Shown piece by piece: positions 1-10,580 of a stretch of 64,000 nucleotides of DNA. The position numbers were made by a program, and so were the translations under genes. Under the pieces are notes generated by a model, which ran no database searches, had not been told where the DNA came from, and saw only the letters and a program-made list of their open reading frames with translations. The DNA is from Streptomyces sp. ISL-98 (lineage in GTDB: Bacteria; Actinomycetota; Actinomycetes; Streptomycetales; Streptomycetaceae). Location: contig NZ_JAGGPB010000013.1 in assembly GCF_018614055.1 (NCBI RefSeq), positions 62,001-126,000 of the forward strand, read 5' to 3'. Numbering within the stretch: the first letter of the stretch is position 1; each line of letters begins with the position of its first letter.

Positions 1-2
1 CA

Positions 3-1559
3 ATGCTGCTCAACTCTGGGGGACGACCCCCCTGCCCCCGCAGCACCCGACTCAGACTTCGCTCCACCGTCGCCGCCGCAGCCGCACTGGCTGCGGCTTT
101 CGGAGGTATGGCGGCAACGACTCCGGCCCAGGCCGCCGAGTCACCCACGACCACCGCATCCACCCCCCTTCCGGCCGAACTGGAGGCCATCCGCGCCGCC
201 GAGGCGACCAAGCTGTACGGCGACCCGGCCGAGCGGCCCATGGATCAGCGCAAAAGCGGGCTGATCTCGCTCGGCGACAGTGAAATCTCGGGCGAGGGCG
301 TCGGCACGTACGAGCCGGGCACCAATGGTCCCGACAACTGGTGCCACCGGTCTCCCGACGCCGCGATCCACCGCACGGGCATCGCGGCGGACGTCACGTA
401 CAACGTCTCCTGCTCGGGCGCGTACACCGGCAACATCAAGATCGGTGGCTCGAAGCAGTACGCCGACGAGCTGGTCCAGAGCGACAGCCTCGCCATCAAG
501 GCCCGCAACACCAAGATCAAAATGGTGCTGCTGGTGGCCGGCGCCAACGACGACCTGCAGTTCGGCCCGGTGATGACCGACTGCGTCACCCGCTACCTGA
601 CCTTCCAGGGGCCGTGCGAGCCCAAGTACTCCGGCGGGTGGCAGGCGCGCGTCGACGGCCTCGTCCCCAAGGTCGAGCAGACCGTGCGCGACCTGCGCAC
701 CACGATGCGGGGCGCGGGGTACGCCGACGGCGACTACAAGCTGGTCGTCATGGGCTACCCGAGCCCCATCGGCCCCGACTTCCGCGACAACCCCAACTTC
801 CCCGGCAAGCTGGCCTGCGGCGGCCTCGGATACGACTCCGACACCGTCTGGGGCCGCAACACCGCGGTCCCCGCCTTCCAACGCGGCATGCGCAAGGTGG
901 CTGCGGACACCGGCGCAACGTACCTGGACAACTCCCGCCTCTTCCACGGCCATGAGGTCTGCATGGAGGACACCTGGGCGCGCGGGCTCTACGTCGACAT
1001 CTCCAACCCCTTCCCGCCGGACGCCAATTCGGTCCGGCAGTCCTTCCACCCCAACAAGAGCGGCCACGGCGCCTTCGCCACCTGCCTGACCCAGATGTAC
1101 AACTCGGGTCTGCGGGAGGCCAGTTGTGCCGACTCGGGGAGCACAGGGAAGCCTGTGCTGCAGGCGGGCGCCTGGGACGACGCTTTCAAGCCACTCAAGA
1201 ACGAGGCCACCGGCACGTGCGTCGACGTTCCGGGTTCCGTGACCCGTAACGGCACGAAGGCAGGCGGCTGGGACTGTCACGGCGGCCGCAACCAGGGCTG
1301 GTGGTACGACAGCGCGCGCAAGTCGATCCACACCGAGCTGACGCAGGACCGCTGCCTGGACGTGCCGGGCGCGGACTACAAGGCGGGCGTGGGCCTGGTC
1401 ATGTGGAACTGCTCGGGCGCCGCGAACCAGCAGTTCGTACGCCAGGCGGGCACGATCCGCCCGGCGTCGGCGACGGACCTGTGCGTGACACTGGCGGCGG
1501 CGAAGGACCCGCTGAAGCTCCAGACGTGCACGGGGGCGGCGAACCAGCGGTTCGCGTAG
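3..1559 (+). CDS. Secreted SGNH/GDSL-type hydrolase with C-terminal ricin-type lectin domain
   Basis: This is probably a secreted esterase or lipase with a carbohydrate-binding tail. An Ala-rich signal peptide (about residues 18-45, ending PAQA) is followed by an SGNH domain: GDS around Ser93, the GAND block around Asn182, and FHPNKSGH with His349 and His355. From about residue 395 there is a beta-trefoil lectin domain with repeated GxCxD and NQxF/W elements, ending AANQRF. Many paired cysteines suit an extracellular protein. The ATG at position 3 lies at the window edge, so the true start could be elsewhere and upstream control is not visible. The substrate cannot be predicted. The gene runs convergently with the fumarase gene, with a palindrome between them. 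Confidence 0.85.
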   Translation: MLLNSGGRPPCPRSTRLRLRSTVAAAAALAAAFGGMAATTPAQAAESPTTTASTPLPAELEAIRAAEATKLYGDPAERPMDQRKSGLISLGDSEISGEGVGTYEPGTNGPDNWCHRSPDAAIHRTGIAADVTYNVSCSGAYTGNIKIGGSKQYADELVQSDSLAIKARNTKIKMVLLVAGANDDLQFGPVMTDCVTRYLTFQGPCEPKYSGGWQARVDGLVPKVEQTVRDLRTTMRGAGYADGDYKLVVMGYPSPIGPDFRDNPNFPGKLACGGLGYDSDTVWGRNTAVPAFQRGMRKVAADTGATYLDNSRLFHGHEVCMEDTWARGLYVDISNPFPPDANSVRQSFHPNKSGHGAFATCLTQMYNSGLREASCADSGSTGKPVLQAGAWDDAFKPLKNEATGTCVDVPGSVTRNGTKAGGWDCHGGRNQGWWYDSARKSIHTELTQDRCLDVPGADYKAGVGLVMWNCSGAANQQFVRQAGTIRPASATDLCVTLAAAKDPLKLQTCTGAANQRFA

Positions 1560-1568
1560 GGAGTGGTC

Positions 1569-1622
1569 TCCTCAATCGCGCCGGACGGGCCGGAAAACCC
1601 GGCCCGTCCGGGCGATTGAGGA
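1569..1622. terminator. Palindrome between convergent genes, repeat family A copy 1
   Basis: Two arms beginning TCCTCAATCGC and ending GCGATTGAGGA form a stem of over 20 bp with one bulge and an A-rich loop. It lies between the convergent hydrolase and fumarase genes and can act as a bidirectional terminator. A relative with the same GCCGGAC/GTCCGGC core is at 31748-31787. Confidence 0.75.
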
Positions 1623-1635
1623 CCGCGCCACCGCG

Positions 1636-3300
<1,665 letters not shown>

Positions 3301-3446
3301 TACGGCCATTCCTCACTCGGCAGACGGCGACTGGCCTCCATTGGCGCAGCGCGCCCACCAGCGTAAGACGCCGACGGAGCGCCCGGTCTGTGAGGTAAGG
3401 CTCAGTTGGCGGACATCCGCACTAGTCGCGATCTATCGCGTTTGGG

Positions 3447-3452
3447 TACGCT
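3447..3452 (+). promoter_or_regulatory. Candidate -10 box (TACGCT) for a leaderless transcript
   Basis: TACGCT ends 6 nt before the GTG at 3459, and no Shine-Dalgarno sequence is visible. This spacing suits a leaderless transcript beginning at the start codon. The -35 region is not convincing. Confidence 0.4.
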
Positions 3453-3458
3453 GGGCCG

Positions 3459-4175
3459 GTGGACCTCGACAAGAATCATTCAGCGGCCTCCGGCAGCGGC
3501 TACCCCGAAAAGCACCCCCAGCAGCCGCAGCCGGCCGCTCCCGCGGTGCCCGCCGAGCCCGCCATCCGCGCGTCCGACGCCGATCGCGACCGGATCGCGG
3601 ACATTCTGCGCGAGGCCATGGCCGAGGGCCGGCTGGCCGCCGAGGAGCACTCCGAGCGCATCGACTCGGTGTACCGCGCCAAGACCGTCGCCGAACTGGA
3701 GCCGCTGGTTCAGGACTTGCCCGCTCCCGGTGTCCGGCGCGAGCCGGCCTCGGCGGCGTACGACCCCCAGGATCCGTCCGGTCCCGTCACGGCGGAGAAC
3801 CTGGTCGCGGTCTTCAGCAGCTCGACCCGCAAGGGGCGCTGGCGGATCGGCCGCAAGACCAACGCGTTCGCGCTCTTCGGCAGTGTCGAGATCGACCTCA
3901 CCGAGGCGCTCTTCGGGCAGCGGCTGACCGTCATCAACGCGACCGCGATCTTCGGCAATGTCGAAGTGCGGGTCCCGGAGAACATCACTTTGCGCGGCAG
4001 CGGCACCGGCATCTTCGGCAACTTCGAGGTCGAAACCCTCGAAGCGGCCAATCCTGAGGCGCCGGTTGTGGTGGTCAACGGCTACTCCGTCTTCGGCAAC
4101 ATCGAGGCAAAGCCCAAGCGCGGCAAGCGCATCGCCGACCTGCACGGTCGCATGCGCAAACACTTCGGGCACTGA
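3459..4175 (+). CDS. DUF1707 plus LiaF-like C-terminal domain protein
   Basis: A 238-aa protein with two parts. Residues about 30-85 form a DUF1707 helical domain (RASDADRDRIADILREAM, then EHSERIDSVY and AELEPLVQDLP). The C-terminal half is a beta-rich LiaF/DUF2154-type domain with repeated FG-x-[IV]-E units (ALFGSVEID, AIFGNVEVR, GIFGNFEVE, SVFGNIEAK). Such domains occur in cell-envelope stress proteins. I see no transmembrane segment, so it is probably cytoplasmic or peripheral. The start is a GTG without a Shine-Dalgarno. It lies between the fumarase and WhiB genes. The exact role is unknown. Confidence 0.8.
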   Translation: MDLDKNHSAASGSGYPEKHPQQPQPAAPAVPAEPAIRASDADRDRIADILREAMAEGRLAAEEHSERIDSVYRAKTVAELEPLVQDLPAPGVRREPASAAYDPQDPSGPVTAENLVAVFSSSTRKGRWRIGRKTNAFALFGSVEIDLTEALFGQRLTVINATAIFGNVEVRVPENITLRGSGTGIFGNFEVETLEAANPEAPVVVVNGYSVFGNIEAKPKRGKRIADLHGRMRKHFGH

Positions 4176-4279
4176 CGCCGGCCCGGACGCGCATCGAAAC
4201 TCAGTGCATAGGCGCGCGCACAGCGGGTAGGGAGTGCTGCATCGTCGCTCGCTCCCGAAGTCGTCGTCAGGAGTAGACC

Positions 4280-4657
4280 GTGCTGCATCCGCCGCATCAG
4301 TCCCTGCAGGTCGCCGCCGTTCCGTCGCAGCGTGCGCCGGCCCGGGATCAGGCCGGCCCCTGGCACACGGAGGCGGTGTGCCGCCGGGACGAAGCCGGGC
4401 TGTTCTTTGCCCCATCGAAGGAGCCGACGGCCGCGAGGCTGGCGCGTGAGGAAGCCGCGAAGCGGGTCTGCGCCCGGTGTCCGGTGATGGTGGAGTGCCG
4501 GGAGCACGCGCTGCTCCAGCCCGAGCCGTACGGCGTGTGGGGCGGGCTCACGGCGGCGGAGCGCCGGGTGGTGCTTGCCAGGCGCAGGCGGCGCGAGATG
4601 GAGCTGAGCCAGGCCCAGGCCGCTGCGGCGGCCGACCGGATCGCCGCCGCGGGCTGA
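4280..4657 (+). CDS. WhiB-family iron-sulfur transcription factor
   Basis: The 125-aa product has the WhiB signature: four cysteines (34, 64, 67, 73) in a C-x29-C-x2-C-x5-C pattern that binds a 4Fe-4S cluster, the GVWGG turn at 85-89, and a basic C-terminal stretch RRRRRE that contacts DNA. These proteins usually act by binding the principal sigma factor. AGGAG at 4268-4272 sits 7 nt upstream of the GTG start. A neighbouring glpX gene is, from memory, also the context of wblI in S. coelicolor, so this may be its orthologue; I have not verified that. A strong hairpin follows the gene. Confidence 0.93.
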   Translation: MLHPPHQSLQVAAVPSQRAPARDQAGPWHTEAVCRRDEAGLFFAPSKEPTAARLAREEAAKRVCARCPVMVECREHALLQPEPYGVWGGLTAAERRVVLARRRRREMELSQAQAAAAADRIAAAG

Positions 4658-4685
4658 TTTACGCCCGGCACGAGAAAAGGGTCGG

Positions 4686-4738
4686 GTACGAGAAAAGGGG
4701 CGCCCCCGCCGCACAAGCGGGGCGCCCCTTTCTCGTAC
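4686..4738. terminator. Bidirectional terminator between the WhiB gene and glpX
   Basis: Arms 4686-4709 and 4717-4738 (GTACGAGAAA...GGGGCGCCCC and its complement) pair over more than 20 bp with two single-base bulges. It sits between convergent genes, and the A/T flanks give a short U tract in both directions. Confidence 0.85.
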
Positions 4739-4757
4739 TTCTACTTCATGCCGGGTG

Positions 4758-5789
4758 TTACTTCGCGCGGTCGAAGTCGATGGCGCTGTAGGCGCGCAGC
4801 TTCGAGAGGCGGTGCGTGGAGTCGATCTGGCGGATGGTGCCCGACTTCGAGCGCATCACCAGGGACTGCGTGGTGGCGGTCTCGGAGCGGTAGCGGACGC
4901 CGCGCAGCAGCTCGCCGTCCGTGATGCCGGTGGCGACGAAGAACACGTTGTCGCCGCTGACCAGGTCGTTCGTGTGCAGTACGCGGTCGAGGTCGTGACC
5001 CGCGTCGAGGGCCTTCTGACGCTCGGCCTCGTCCTTGGGCCACAGCTTGCCCTGGATCGTGCCGCCGAGGCACTTGATCGCGCAGGCCGAGATGATGCCC
5101 TCGGGCGTACCGCCGATGCCCATGAGCAGGTCGACGCCGGTGCCTTCGCGCACGGCCATGACCGAGCCCGCGACGTCGCCGTCCGAGATGAACTTGATAC
5201 GGGCACCCGTCTCGCGGATCTCCTTGACGATGCCCTCGTGGCGGGGGCGGTCGAGGATCATCACGGTGACGTCTTCGGGGGTGCAGTTCTTGGCCTTGGC
5301 GACCCGGCGGATGTTGACCGAGACGGGGGCGTTGATGTCGACGAAGTCGGCGGCCTCGGGGCCGGTGACCAGCTTCTCCATGTAGAAGACCGCGGACGGG
5401 TCGAACATGGTGCCGCGGTCGGCTGCGGCGAGGACCGCGATGGCGTTCGGCATGCCCTTGGCGTTGAGCGTGGTGCCGTCGATCGGGTCGACGGCGATGT
5501 CGACCTCGGCGCCGGTGCCGTCGCCCACGCGTTCCCCGTTGAACAGCATCGGGGCTTCGTCCTTCTCGCCTTCGCCGATGACGACGACGCCGTTCATCGA
5601 GACGGTCGAGACGAGGGTCCGCATGGCCTTCACCGCCGCGCCGTCCGCGCCGATCTTGTCACCGCGGCCGACCCACCGCCCGGCGGCCATGGCAGCGGCC
5701 TCGGTGACCCGGACGAGCTCCAGGGCCAGGTTGCGGTCGGGGGCCTCGGGGGAGACCTCGAGCTGAGACGGAAGATGGTGCTCGGTCAT
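4758..5789 (-). CDS. glpX: Class II fructose-1,6-bisphosphatase GlpX
   Basis: Hydrolyses fructose 1,6-bisphosphate to fructose 6-phosphate for gluconeogenesis. The 343-aa length is typical of GlpX. Metal and phosphate motifs are present: [10 protein letters not shown] at 71-80, DPIDGTT at 101-107, ISDGDVAGS, and GIGGTPEG. The ATG at 5789 is preceded by AAAGGTG on the coding strand. It is convergent with the WhiB gene and divergent from the DUF4245-like gene. Confidence 0.96.
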   Translation of the reverse strand: MTEHHLPSQLEVSPEAPDRNLALELVRVTEAAAMAAGRWVGRGDKIGADGAAVKAMRTLVSTVSMNGVVVIGEGEKDEAPMLFNGERVGDGTGAEVDIAVDPIDGTTLNAKGMPNAIAVLAAADRGTMFDPSAVFYMEKLVTGPEAADFVDINAPVSVNIRRVAKAKNCTPEDVTVMILDRPRHEGIVKEIRETGARIKFISDGDVAGSVMAVREGTGVDLLMGIGGTPEGIISACAIKCLGGTIQGKLWPKDEAERQKALDAGHDLDRVLHTNDLVSGDNVFFVATGITDGELLRGVRYRSETATTQSLVMRSKSGTIRQIDSTHRLSKLRAYSAIDFDRAK

Positions 5790-5954
5790 CGGAGCGCACC
5801 TTTCTGTACGAACGGCGACGGCCGGATAAAGAGGGTGCTGCCGACTCTATCGGTACGTCGACAAAATGAGCAGAGGGGGTCACTTATGAGCGGCATATCG
5901 GGATGAGCTGCCCCTCGCGCGGCCCCGCTTCCGCCATGGGGGACGATGGGGGGC

Positions 5955-6479
5955 GTGGCAAGTATGAAGGGCAAGCAGACGGTCCGGGACATGGTGCTCT
6001 CGATGGCGGTGATCGGTGCCGTCGCCGGGGGCGTGTACCTGTTGGTCCCGCACGACGACTCTCTCGACCCGATCAAGCCGGTCGATTATCGCGTCGAGCT
6101 CATCACGGCGAGGCGTGCCGCGCCCTACCCGGTCGCGGCCCCTGTGGGCCTCCCGAAGACCTGGAGGCCGACCTCTGTCTCGTACGAGGGGCAGGACGGC
6201 AACGCGTGGCACCTGGGTTACCTGGATCCGGACGGGGAGTACGTCGCGGTCGAGCAGTCGACCGGGGACGCGGAGAAGTTCATCGCCGAGGTGAGCCAGG
6301 ACGCGACGAAGACGGACAGGACCCAGCAGGTCGGCGGGGACAGCTGGCAGCGCTGGGAGGGCCCGAAGTACGACGCACTGGTGCGCCAGGAGAAGGGCGC
6401 GACGACGGTGGTCACGGGCACGGCCTCGCACGAGCGGCTGACGAAGATGGCCGCCGCGCTGGAGACGAAGAAGTCCTGA
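5955..6479 (+). CDS. DUF4245-like membrane-anchored protein
   Basis: A roughly 174-aa protein with a short cytoplasmic N-terminus, one transmembrane helix (MVLSMAVIGAVAGGVYLLV) and an extracytoplasmic domain containing VGLPKTWRPTSVSYE, WHLGYLDPDGEYVAVEQS and TGTASHERL. From memory this matches the actinobacterial DUF4245 family, often found beside glpX, with no known activity. Three starts are possible (ATG 5946, GTG 5955, ATG 5964). I chose GTG 5955 because a GACGAT box precedes it at leaderless spacing. A perfect hairpin follows the stop. Confidence 0.75.
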   Translation: MASMKGKQTVRDMVLSMAVIGAVAGGVYLLVPHDDSLDPIKPVDYRVELITARRAAPYPVAAPVGLPKTWRPTSVSYEGQDGNAWHLGYLDPDGEYVAVEQSTGDAEKFIAEVSQDATKTDRTQQVGGDSWQRWEGPKYDALVRQEKGATTVVTGTASHERLTKMAAALETKKS

Positions 6480-6487
6480 CATGCGAT

Positions 6488-6520
6488 GAAGCCGCCGTAC
6501 CCGAAGGGTGCGGCGGCTTC
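6488..6520. terminator. Bidirectional terminator hairpin
   Basis: Arms 6488-6502 and 6506-6520 pair over 15 bp, with one G-T pair, around a 3-nt loop. It lies between two convergent genes. Confidence 0.85.
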
Positions 6521-6541
6521 GTTGTGCGCAAGGGGGGTTGG

Positions 6542-7132
6542 TCAGACGGTGGTGACGACGTCGTCGAACGCCAGGCGCGGCGAACGCGGGAACCATGCGT
6601 CCTCGCCCGGCTTGCCGATGTTGACGACCATCAGCGGCGTGTGGTCGTCGTCCAGGAACTCCTTCTGGACACCGGCGAAGTCGAAGCCGGTCATCGGGCC
6701 GGCGGCCAGGCCGGCGGCGCGGACGCCCACGATGAAGTAAGCAGCCTGGAGGGCGGCGTTGAGGGCAGCAGCTGACTCGCGGACCGGGCGCTCCTTGAAG
6801 AACATGTCCTTCGCCTGCGGGAAGTGCGGGAGCAGGGTCGGGAGCTCCTCGTGGAACTCGTTGTCGGCGGCGAGGATCGCGACCAGCGGCGCGGAGGCGG
6901 TCTTCGGCCGGTTGCCCTCGGCCATGTGGGCGACGAGGCGCTCGCGGGCCTCGGCCGAGCGGACCAGGACGACGCGCATCGGGGTCTGGTTGAACGCGGT
7001 CGGGCCGTACTTGACCAGGTCGTAGATCGCCTGGACCTGCTCCTCGGTCACCGGCTCGTCGGTGAAGGTGCTGGCAGTGCGGGCCTCACGGAAGAGGAGG
7101 TCCTGGGCGGCGGGGTCAAGAACGAGAGACAT
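6542..7132 (-). CDS. Nitroreductase-fold flavoenzyme, malonic semialdehyde reductase (RutE-like)
   Basis: A 196-aa nitroreductase-superfamily protein that probably binds FMN and uses NAD(P)H. Features typical of the RutE/HadB-like branch are ARTASTFTDEPV near the N-terminus, KYGPTAFNQTPMRVV, ALQAAYFIVGVRAAGLAAGPMTGFD and the C-terminal PRSPRLAFDDVV. That branch is annotated as reducing malonic semialdehyde, but I see no pyrimidine-degradation genes beside it, so the physiological substrate is open. The start at 7132 (MSLVLDP) fits family length better than the upstream ATG at 7156. Confidence 0.85.
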   Translation of the reverse strand: MSLVLDPAAQDLLFREARTASTFTDEPVTEEQVQAIYDLVKYGPTAFNQTPMRVVLVRSAEARERLVAHMAEGNRPKTASAPLVAILAADNEFHEELPTLLPHFPQAKDMFFKERPVRESAAALNAALQAAYFIVGVRAAGLAAGPMTGFDFAGVQKEFLDDDHTPLMVVNIGKPGEDAWFPRSPRLAFDDVVTTV

Positions 7133-7273
7133 GCGGCATACCTTCCGGACGTGCAAGGAGTACGAGCGATGCCTCGACCGTAAACGAAACTATATGAAGT
7201 TTCAACTAAAGCCTGGCGGTCGTGCTCCGCCTCACAGCCCTGGACCTCCGTACGCCCTCTTCCCGGGCCCCTG

Positions 7274-7510
7274 TCAGCCCCGGTCGCCGTCCTCCGCCCG
7301 CGGTTCCGCGAGCGACGCGTCCAGCCGCGCCCGCGCCCCGTCGAGCCAGCGGCGGCACACCTTCGCCAGCTCCTCACCGCGCTCCCAGAGCGCGAGCGAC
7401 TCCTCCAGCGTGGTGCCGCCCGCTTCCAGGCGGCGTACGACCTCGATGAGCTCGTCCCGGGCCTGTTCGTAGCCGAGCGTCGTGCCGGCAGCGTCGTCGG
7501 TCTTGGTCAT
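7274..7510 (-). CDS. xseB: Exodeoxyribonuclease VII small subunit
   Basis: A 78-aa all-helical small subunit with the family pattern [20 protein letters not shown] followed by [18 protein letters not shown]. Several copies bind each XseA subunit to form the enzyme that degrades single-stranded DNA to oligonucleotides. The start at 7510 (MTKTDD) is preferred to an ATG three codons upstream. It lies downstream of xseA on the same strand, but a 392-bp gap with repeat elements separates them, which is unusual for this pair. Confidence 0.92.
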   Translation of the reverse strand: MTKTDDAAGTTLGYEQARDELIEVVRRLEAGGTTLEESLALWERGEELAKVCRRWLDGARARLDASLAEPRAEDGDRG

Positions 7511-7521
7511 GCGATCCACCT

Positions 7522-7789
7522 TAGGGCGTGTCCCGGCGGTTCATGCCTGGGCCGCGGGCCTGGCACGCACTCCCCCCAGGCCTTGAGGGCCAGGGGTACC
7601 CCCTCCGGCGTTGTCGTCGGTCGGCGACTCCCCCAAGTTCTCGACTTGTGCTCGAACAGGGGAGACCGGGAGACCCCCATCGCGTCGACTCCCTCCTCCG
7701 CCTTGCAGCTGCACGCACCAGGCCCCGCTCACCAGCACCGAAAACGCGCCGCACCCTGAAGTCGGCCTGATCCGCCGGACGCGCCCCAG
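7522..7789. repeat. MITE-like intergenic element, larger copy (family B)
   Basis: Imperfect terminal inverted repeats (about 7522-7542 with core TGTCCCGGCGGTTCA, and 7768-7788 with TGATCCGCCGG) enclose two blocks shared with the 18475-18640 element: a 21-bp block at 7607-7627 (GGCGTTGTCGTCGG then TCGGCGA) and a 31-bp block at 7690-7720 (TCCCTCCTCCGCC then TTGCAGCTGCACGCACCA). Between them this copy carries extra sequence, including CTTGAGGGCCAGGGG and TTCTCGACTTGTGCTCGAAC. No transposase gene is present. It occupies most of the xseA-xseB gap. Confidence 0.75.
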
Positions 7790-7823
7790 CGTGAGAATCC
7801 GCGCTGCTCCGGCCGAGGAGCGG

Positions 7824-7869
7824 GGTCAGGGGCCGAGCCCCGGTTACGGGATGGGGCGGGCAGGGGAAA
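7824..7869 (-). repeat. Short intergenic repeat, family C copy 1
   Basis: GGTC is followed by a small hairpin (GGGGccgaGCCCC), then GTTACGGGA and a GGGCAGGGGAAA tail. The same layout recurs at 53684-53728. With the adjacent element it fills the gap between xseA and xseB. Confidence 0.55.
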
Positions 7870-7902
7870 GCCGGTGGTCCGCCGCAGGCCTGCGCACCCG
7901 CG

Positions 7903-9111
7903 TCACTCCGCGACCCGCACCGCGAACTCGCCCTCCGCCACCCGCGCCCGCAGCTCGTCCCCGGGCGCGACCTCGTCGGGGGACCGCACCACCCCGCCGT
8001 CCGGACGCTGAAGCACCGCGTACCCGCGCTCCAGCGTCGCCGCCGGCGACAGCGCCAGCACCCGGGCCCGAGTGTGGGACAGCTCCGAGTCCGCGCGGTC
8101 GAGCAGGTGGCCCAGCGTGCGGCGGCTCCGGGCGACCAGTGCGTCGACCTCCGCCTCCCGCTCGTCCACCATCCGGTGCGGCCGCTCCATCACGGGCCTG
8201 GCCAGCGTGTGCGCGAGGCCCCGCTCCTCGCGGTCCATCAGGCCCTGTACGGTCCGCAGCGCCCGGTCCCGCAGGTGCTGTACGCGGACCAGCTCCTCCC
8301 CGACGTCCGGTACGACCTTCTTCGCCGCATCCGTCGGCGTCGATGCCCGAAGGTCCGCCACCAGGTCGAGCAGTGGCGAGTCCGGCTCGTGTCCGATTGC
8401 CGACACCACCGGCGTACGGCACCCGGCCACGGTCCGTACAAGCTGCTCGTCCGAGAACGGCAGCAGGTCCTCGACGCTGCCGCCGCCCCGCGCCACGATG
8501 ATCACGTCGACGTCCGGCAGCTCGTCCAGGTCCTTGACCGCCTGCACGACCTGCGCCACCGCGCTCACACCCTGCACGGCGACATTGCGCACCTCGAAGC
8601 GCACAGCGGGCCAGCGCCGCCGCGCGTTCTCCAGGACGTCCCGTTCGGCCGCCGAGGCCCGGCCGGTGATCAAACCGATGCGCTGCGGCAGAAACGGCAG
8701 GGGCCGCTTCCGGTCGAGCGCGAACAGCCCCTCGCCGGCCAGAAGTTTCTTCAACTGCTCCAGCCGGGCGAGCAGTTCCCCGATCCCCACCGGCTTTATC
8801 TCCGTGGCCCGCAGCGAAAGCTGCCCGCGCGGCGCGTACCACTCGGGCTTCGCATGCACCACGACGCGCGCACCTTCCGCCACCACGTCCGCGATGGGGT
8901 CGAAGACCTTCCGGTAGCAGGTCACGCCCACCGAGATGTCGTGCGAAGGGTCACGCAGCGTCAGAAAGACGACCCCGGCGCCGGGCCGGCGCGACAGCTG
9001 CGTGATCTGCCCCTCGACCCACACCGACCCGAGCCGGTCGATCCACCCGCCGATGAGGCGCGAGACCTGACCGACCGGCAGCGGGGCGTCCGCAGACGTA
9101 TTCAGAGCCAT
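7903..9111 (-). CDS. xseA: Exodeoxyribonuclease VII large subunit
   Basis: The catalytic subunit that degrades single-stranded DNA in repair. The 402-aa protein has an N-terminal OB-fold (about residues 15-110, including [13 protein letters not shown] and [18 protein letters not shown]), the core nuclease region with [31 protein letters not shown] and [20 protein letters not shown], a coiled-coil segment, and the C-terminal LERGYAVLQ block. The ATG at 9111 is 9 bp beyond the permease stop, so the two genes are likely cotranscribed. Confidence 0.96.
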   Translation of the reverse strand: MALNTSADAPLPVGQVSRLIGGWIDRLGSVWVEGQITQLSRRPGAGVVFLTLRDPSHDISVGVTCYRKVFDPIADVVAEGARVVVHAKPEWYAPRGQLSLRATEIKPVGIGELLARLEQLKKLLAGEGLFALDRKRPLPFLPQRIGLITGRASAAERDVLENARRRWPAVRFEVRNVAVQGVSAVAQVVQAVKDLDELPDVDVIIVARGGGSVEDLLPFSDEQLVRTVAGCRTPVVSAIGHEPDSPLLDLVADLRASTPTDAAKKVVPDVGEELVRVQHLRDRALRTVQGLMDREERGLAHTLARPVMERPHRMVDEREAEVDALVARSRRTLGHLLDRADSELSHTRARVLALSPAATLERGYAVLQRPDGGVVRSPDEVAPGDELRARVAEGEFAVRVAE

Positions 9112-9120
9112 GCACGAAGG

Positions 9121-10497
9121 CTAGCCGTCGCCACTGACACCGTGACCGGCCCGACGCCCCCGCTGTACAGCCACCACGACCAGCCCTGCCACCAGCCACA
9201 CCGCCCCCACCACCTGCGCCGTGCCCGACGCCTCCACGATCACCGCGACCGCCACCGCCGCACCCAGCACCGGCAGCAGCACGTGTCGCCACCACACCGG
9301 CGGCCCCGCCATCCTCCGTACGGCGAACCAGCCCACCACCGACACGTGCAGCAGCACGAACGCCGTCAGCGCCCCGATGTCGACCACCGACACGAGTTGA
9401 TCCAGGCCGTCGTCGCGCCGGGACGCCCACACCGCCGCCGCCATCGTCACCACGGCCGCCAGCAGCAGGGCCAGGCGTGGCACGCCCGAGCCACCGTCGA
9501 TCCGTGCCAGCAGGCGCGGAAGCCGCCGCTCCCGCGCCATCGCGAACAGCAGCCGCCCGGCCGCCGCCTGTCCCGCGAGCGCCGCGAACGCCGCCCCGAT
9601 CGCCTTGCTCAGCGCCACCAGATCGTGCAGCCAGGTGCCCACCGAGGCGTCCAGCGTGTCGTAGAAAGCGGACCCCTGTCTGCCGGGCTCCGCGGCCAGC
9701 TCCGCCGCCGACATCGGCGCGAGCAGCGACGCCAGATAGGTCTGCGTGACGAACAGCACCCCCGCCAGCGCCAGGCAGAACAGCACTGCCCGTGCCACCC
9801 GCTCCGAGCCGCCCGTAACCTCCTCCGCGAACGAGGCGATCGCGTCGAACCCCAGGTACGAAAGCACCGCTACAGACACCGCTCCGAAGACCGCCGCGAG
9901 CGAGAAGGAGCCCATCGAACCGTCACCGCTCAGCGGCGACAGCCAGCCGCGCCGCGCCCCCTCCTGTACGAGCACCACGACCGCCGCCACCACGAATACC
10001 GCCAGCACGACGATCTCCATCACCAGCACCGCGAAGCCGACGCGGGCGGCCGTCCGTACACCCCACATGTTCAGCGCGGTCGTCACCACGACGGCGATCG
10101 CCGTCCACACCCACTGCGAGACGGCCGGCACGAGCGCGTGCATCGCGATGCCGGAGAAGAGATAGGCGACGGCCGGGATCAGTACGTAATCGAGCATCGC
10201 CATCCACCCGGCGATGAACCCCGGCCCCTCACCGAGCGCCTTACGGGCGTACGCGAAGACCGAACCCGCCTGGGGGACCACCCGCACCATCTGGGCGTAA
10301 CTGAATGCGGTGAACGCCATGGCGACCGTAGCGACGACATAGACGAGCGCGACAGCGCCGTGCGATTTGGCGTCGAGCGTCCCGAAAACGCCGACAGGGG
10401 CCATGGGCGCGATGAACAGCAGCCCGTACACGACGAGATCCCGGAACCCCAGAGTGCGCCGCAGACCCGTCGTCGTCTCCAGGGTTCCGGTCATCAC
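9121..10497 (-). CDS. APC-family amino-acid permease
   Basis: A 458-aa integral membrane protein with about 12 hydrophobic helices. The first helix has LVVYGLLFIAPMAPVGVFG, and VVPQAGSVFAYARKALG resembles the substrate-binding unwound helix of amino acid-polyamine-organocation transporters. The substrate cannot be assigned. Start codons at 10497 and 10494 are both possible. It lies 9 bp upstream of xseA and divergent from ispH. Confidence 0.88.
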   Translation of the reverse strand: MMTGTLETTTGLRRTLGFRDLVVYGLLFIAPMAPVGVFGTLDAKSHGAVALVYVVATVAMAFTAFSYAQMVRVVPQAGSVFAYARKALGEGPGFIAGWMAMLDYVLIPAVAYLFSGIAMHALVPAVSQWVWTAIAVVVTTALNMWGVRTAARVGFAVLVMEIVVLAVFVVAAVVVLVQEGARRGWLSPLSGDGSMGSFSLAAVFGAVSVAVLSYLGFDAIASFAEEVTGGSERVARAVLFCLALAGVLFVTQTYLASLLAPMSAAELAAEPGRQGSAFYDTLDASVGTWLHDLVALSKAIGAAFAALAGQAAAGRLLFAMARERRLPRLLARIDGGSGVPRLALLLAAVVTMAAAVWASRRDDGLDQLVSVVDIGALTAFVLLHVSVVGWFAVRRMAGPPVWWRHVLLPVLGAAVAVAVIVEASGTAQVVGAVWLVAGLVVVAVQRGRRAGHGVSGDG

Positions 10498-10567
10498 GCC
10501 TCCGTACGTAGAACCAGGCGTTCAGTCTTGATCACGGAGGCGACCGAAGGGCCGCGTGGCGCGGCCT

Positions 10568-10573
10568 TACGAT
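10568..10573 (+). promoter_or_regulatory. Candidate -10 box upstream of ispH
   Basis: TACGAT lies 7 nt before the ATG at 10581, and no Shine-Dalgarno is visible. This spacing matches a leaderless ispH transcript and argues against the ATG at 10572, which overlaps the box. Confidence 0.45.
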
Positions 10574-10580
10574 GGGAAAC

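Noticed and set aside
7541..7738. 65-codon minus-strand frame within the xseA-xseB gap
   Set aside because: It lies inside the family B element and translates its repeated blocks. A similar frame appears in the other copy, which points to a repeat rather than a gene.
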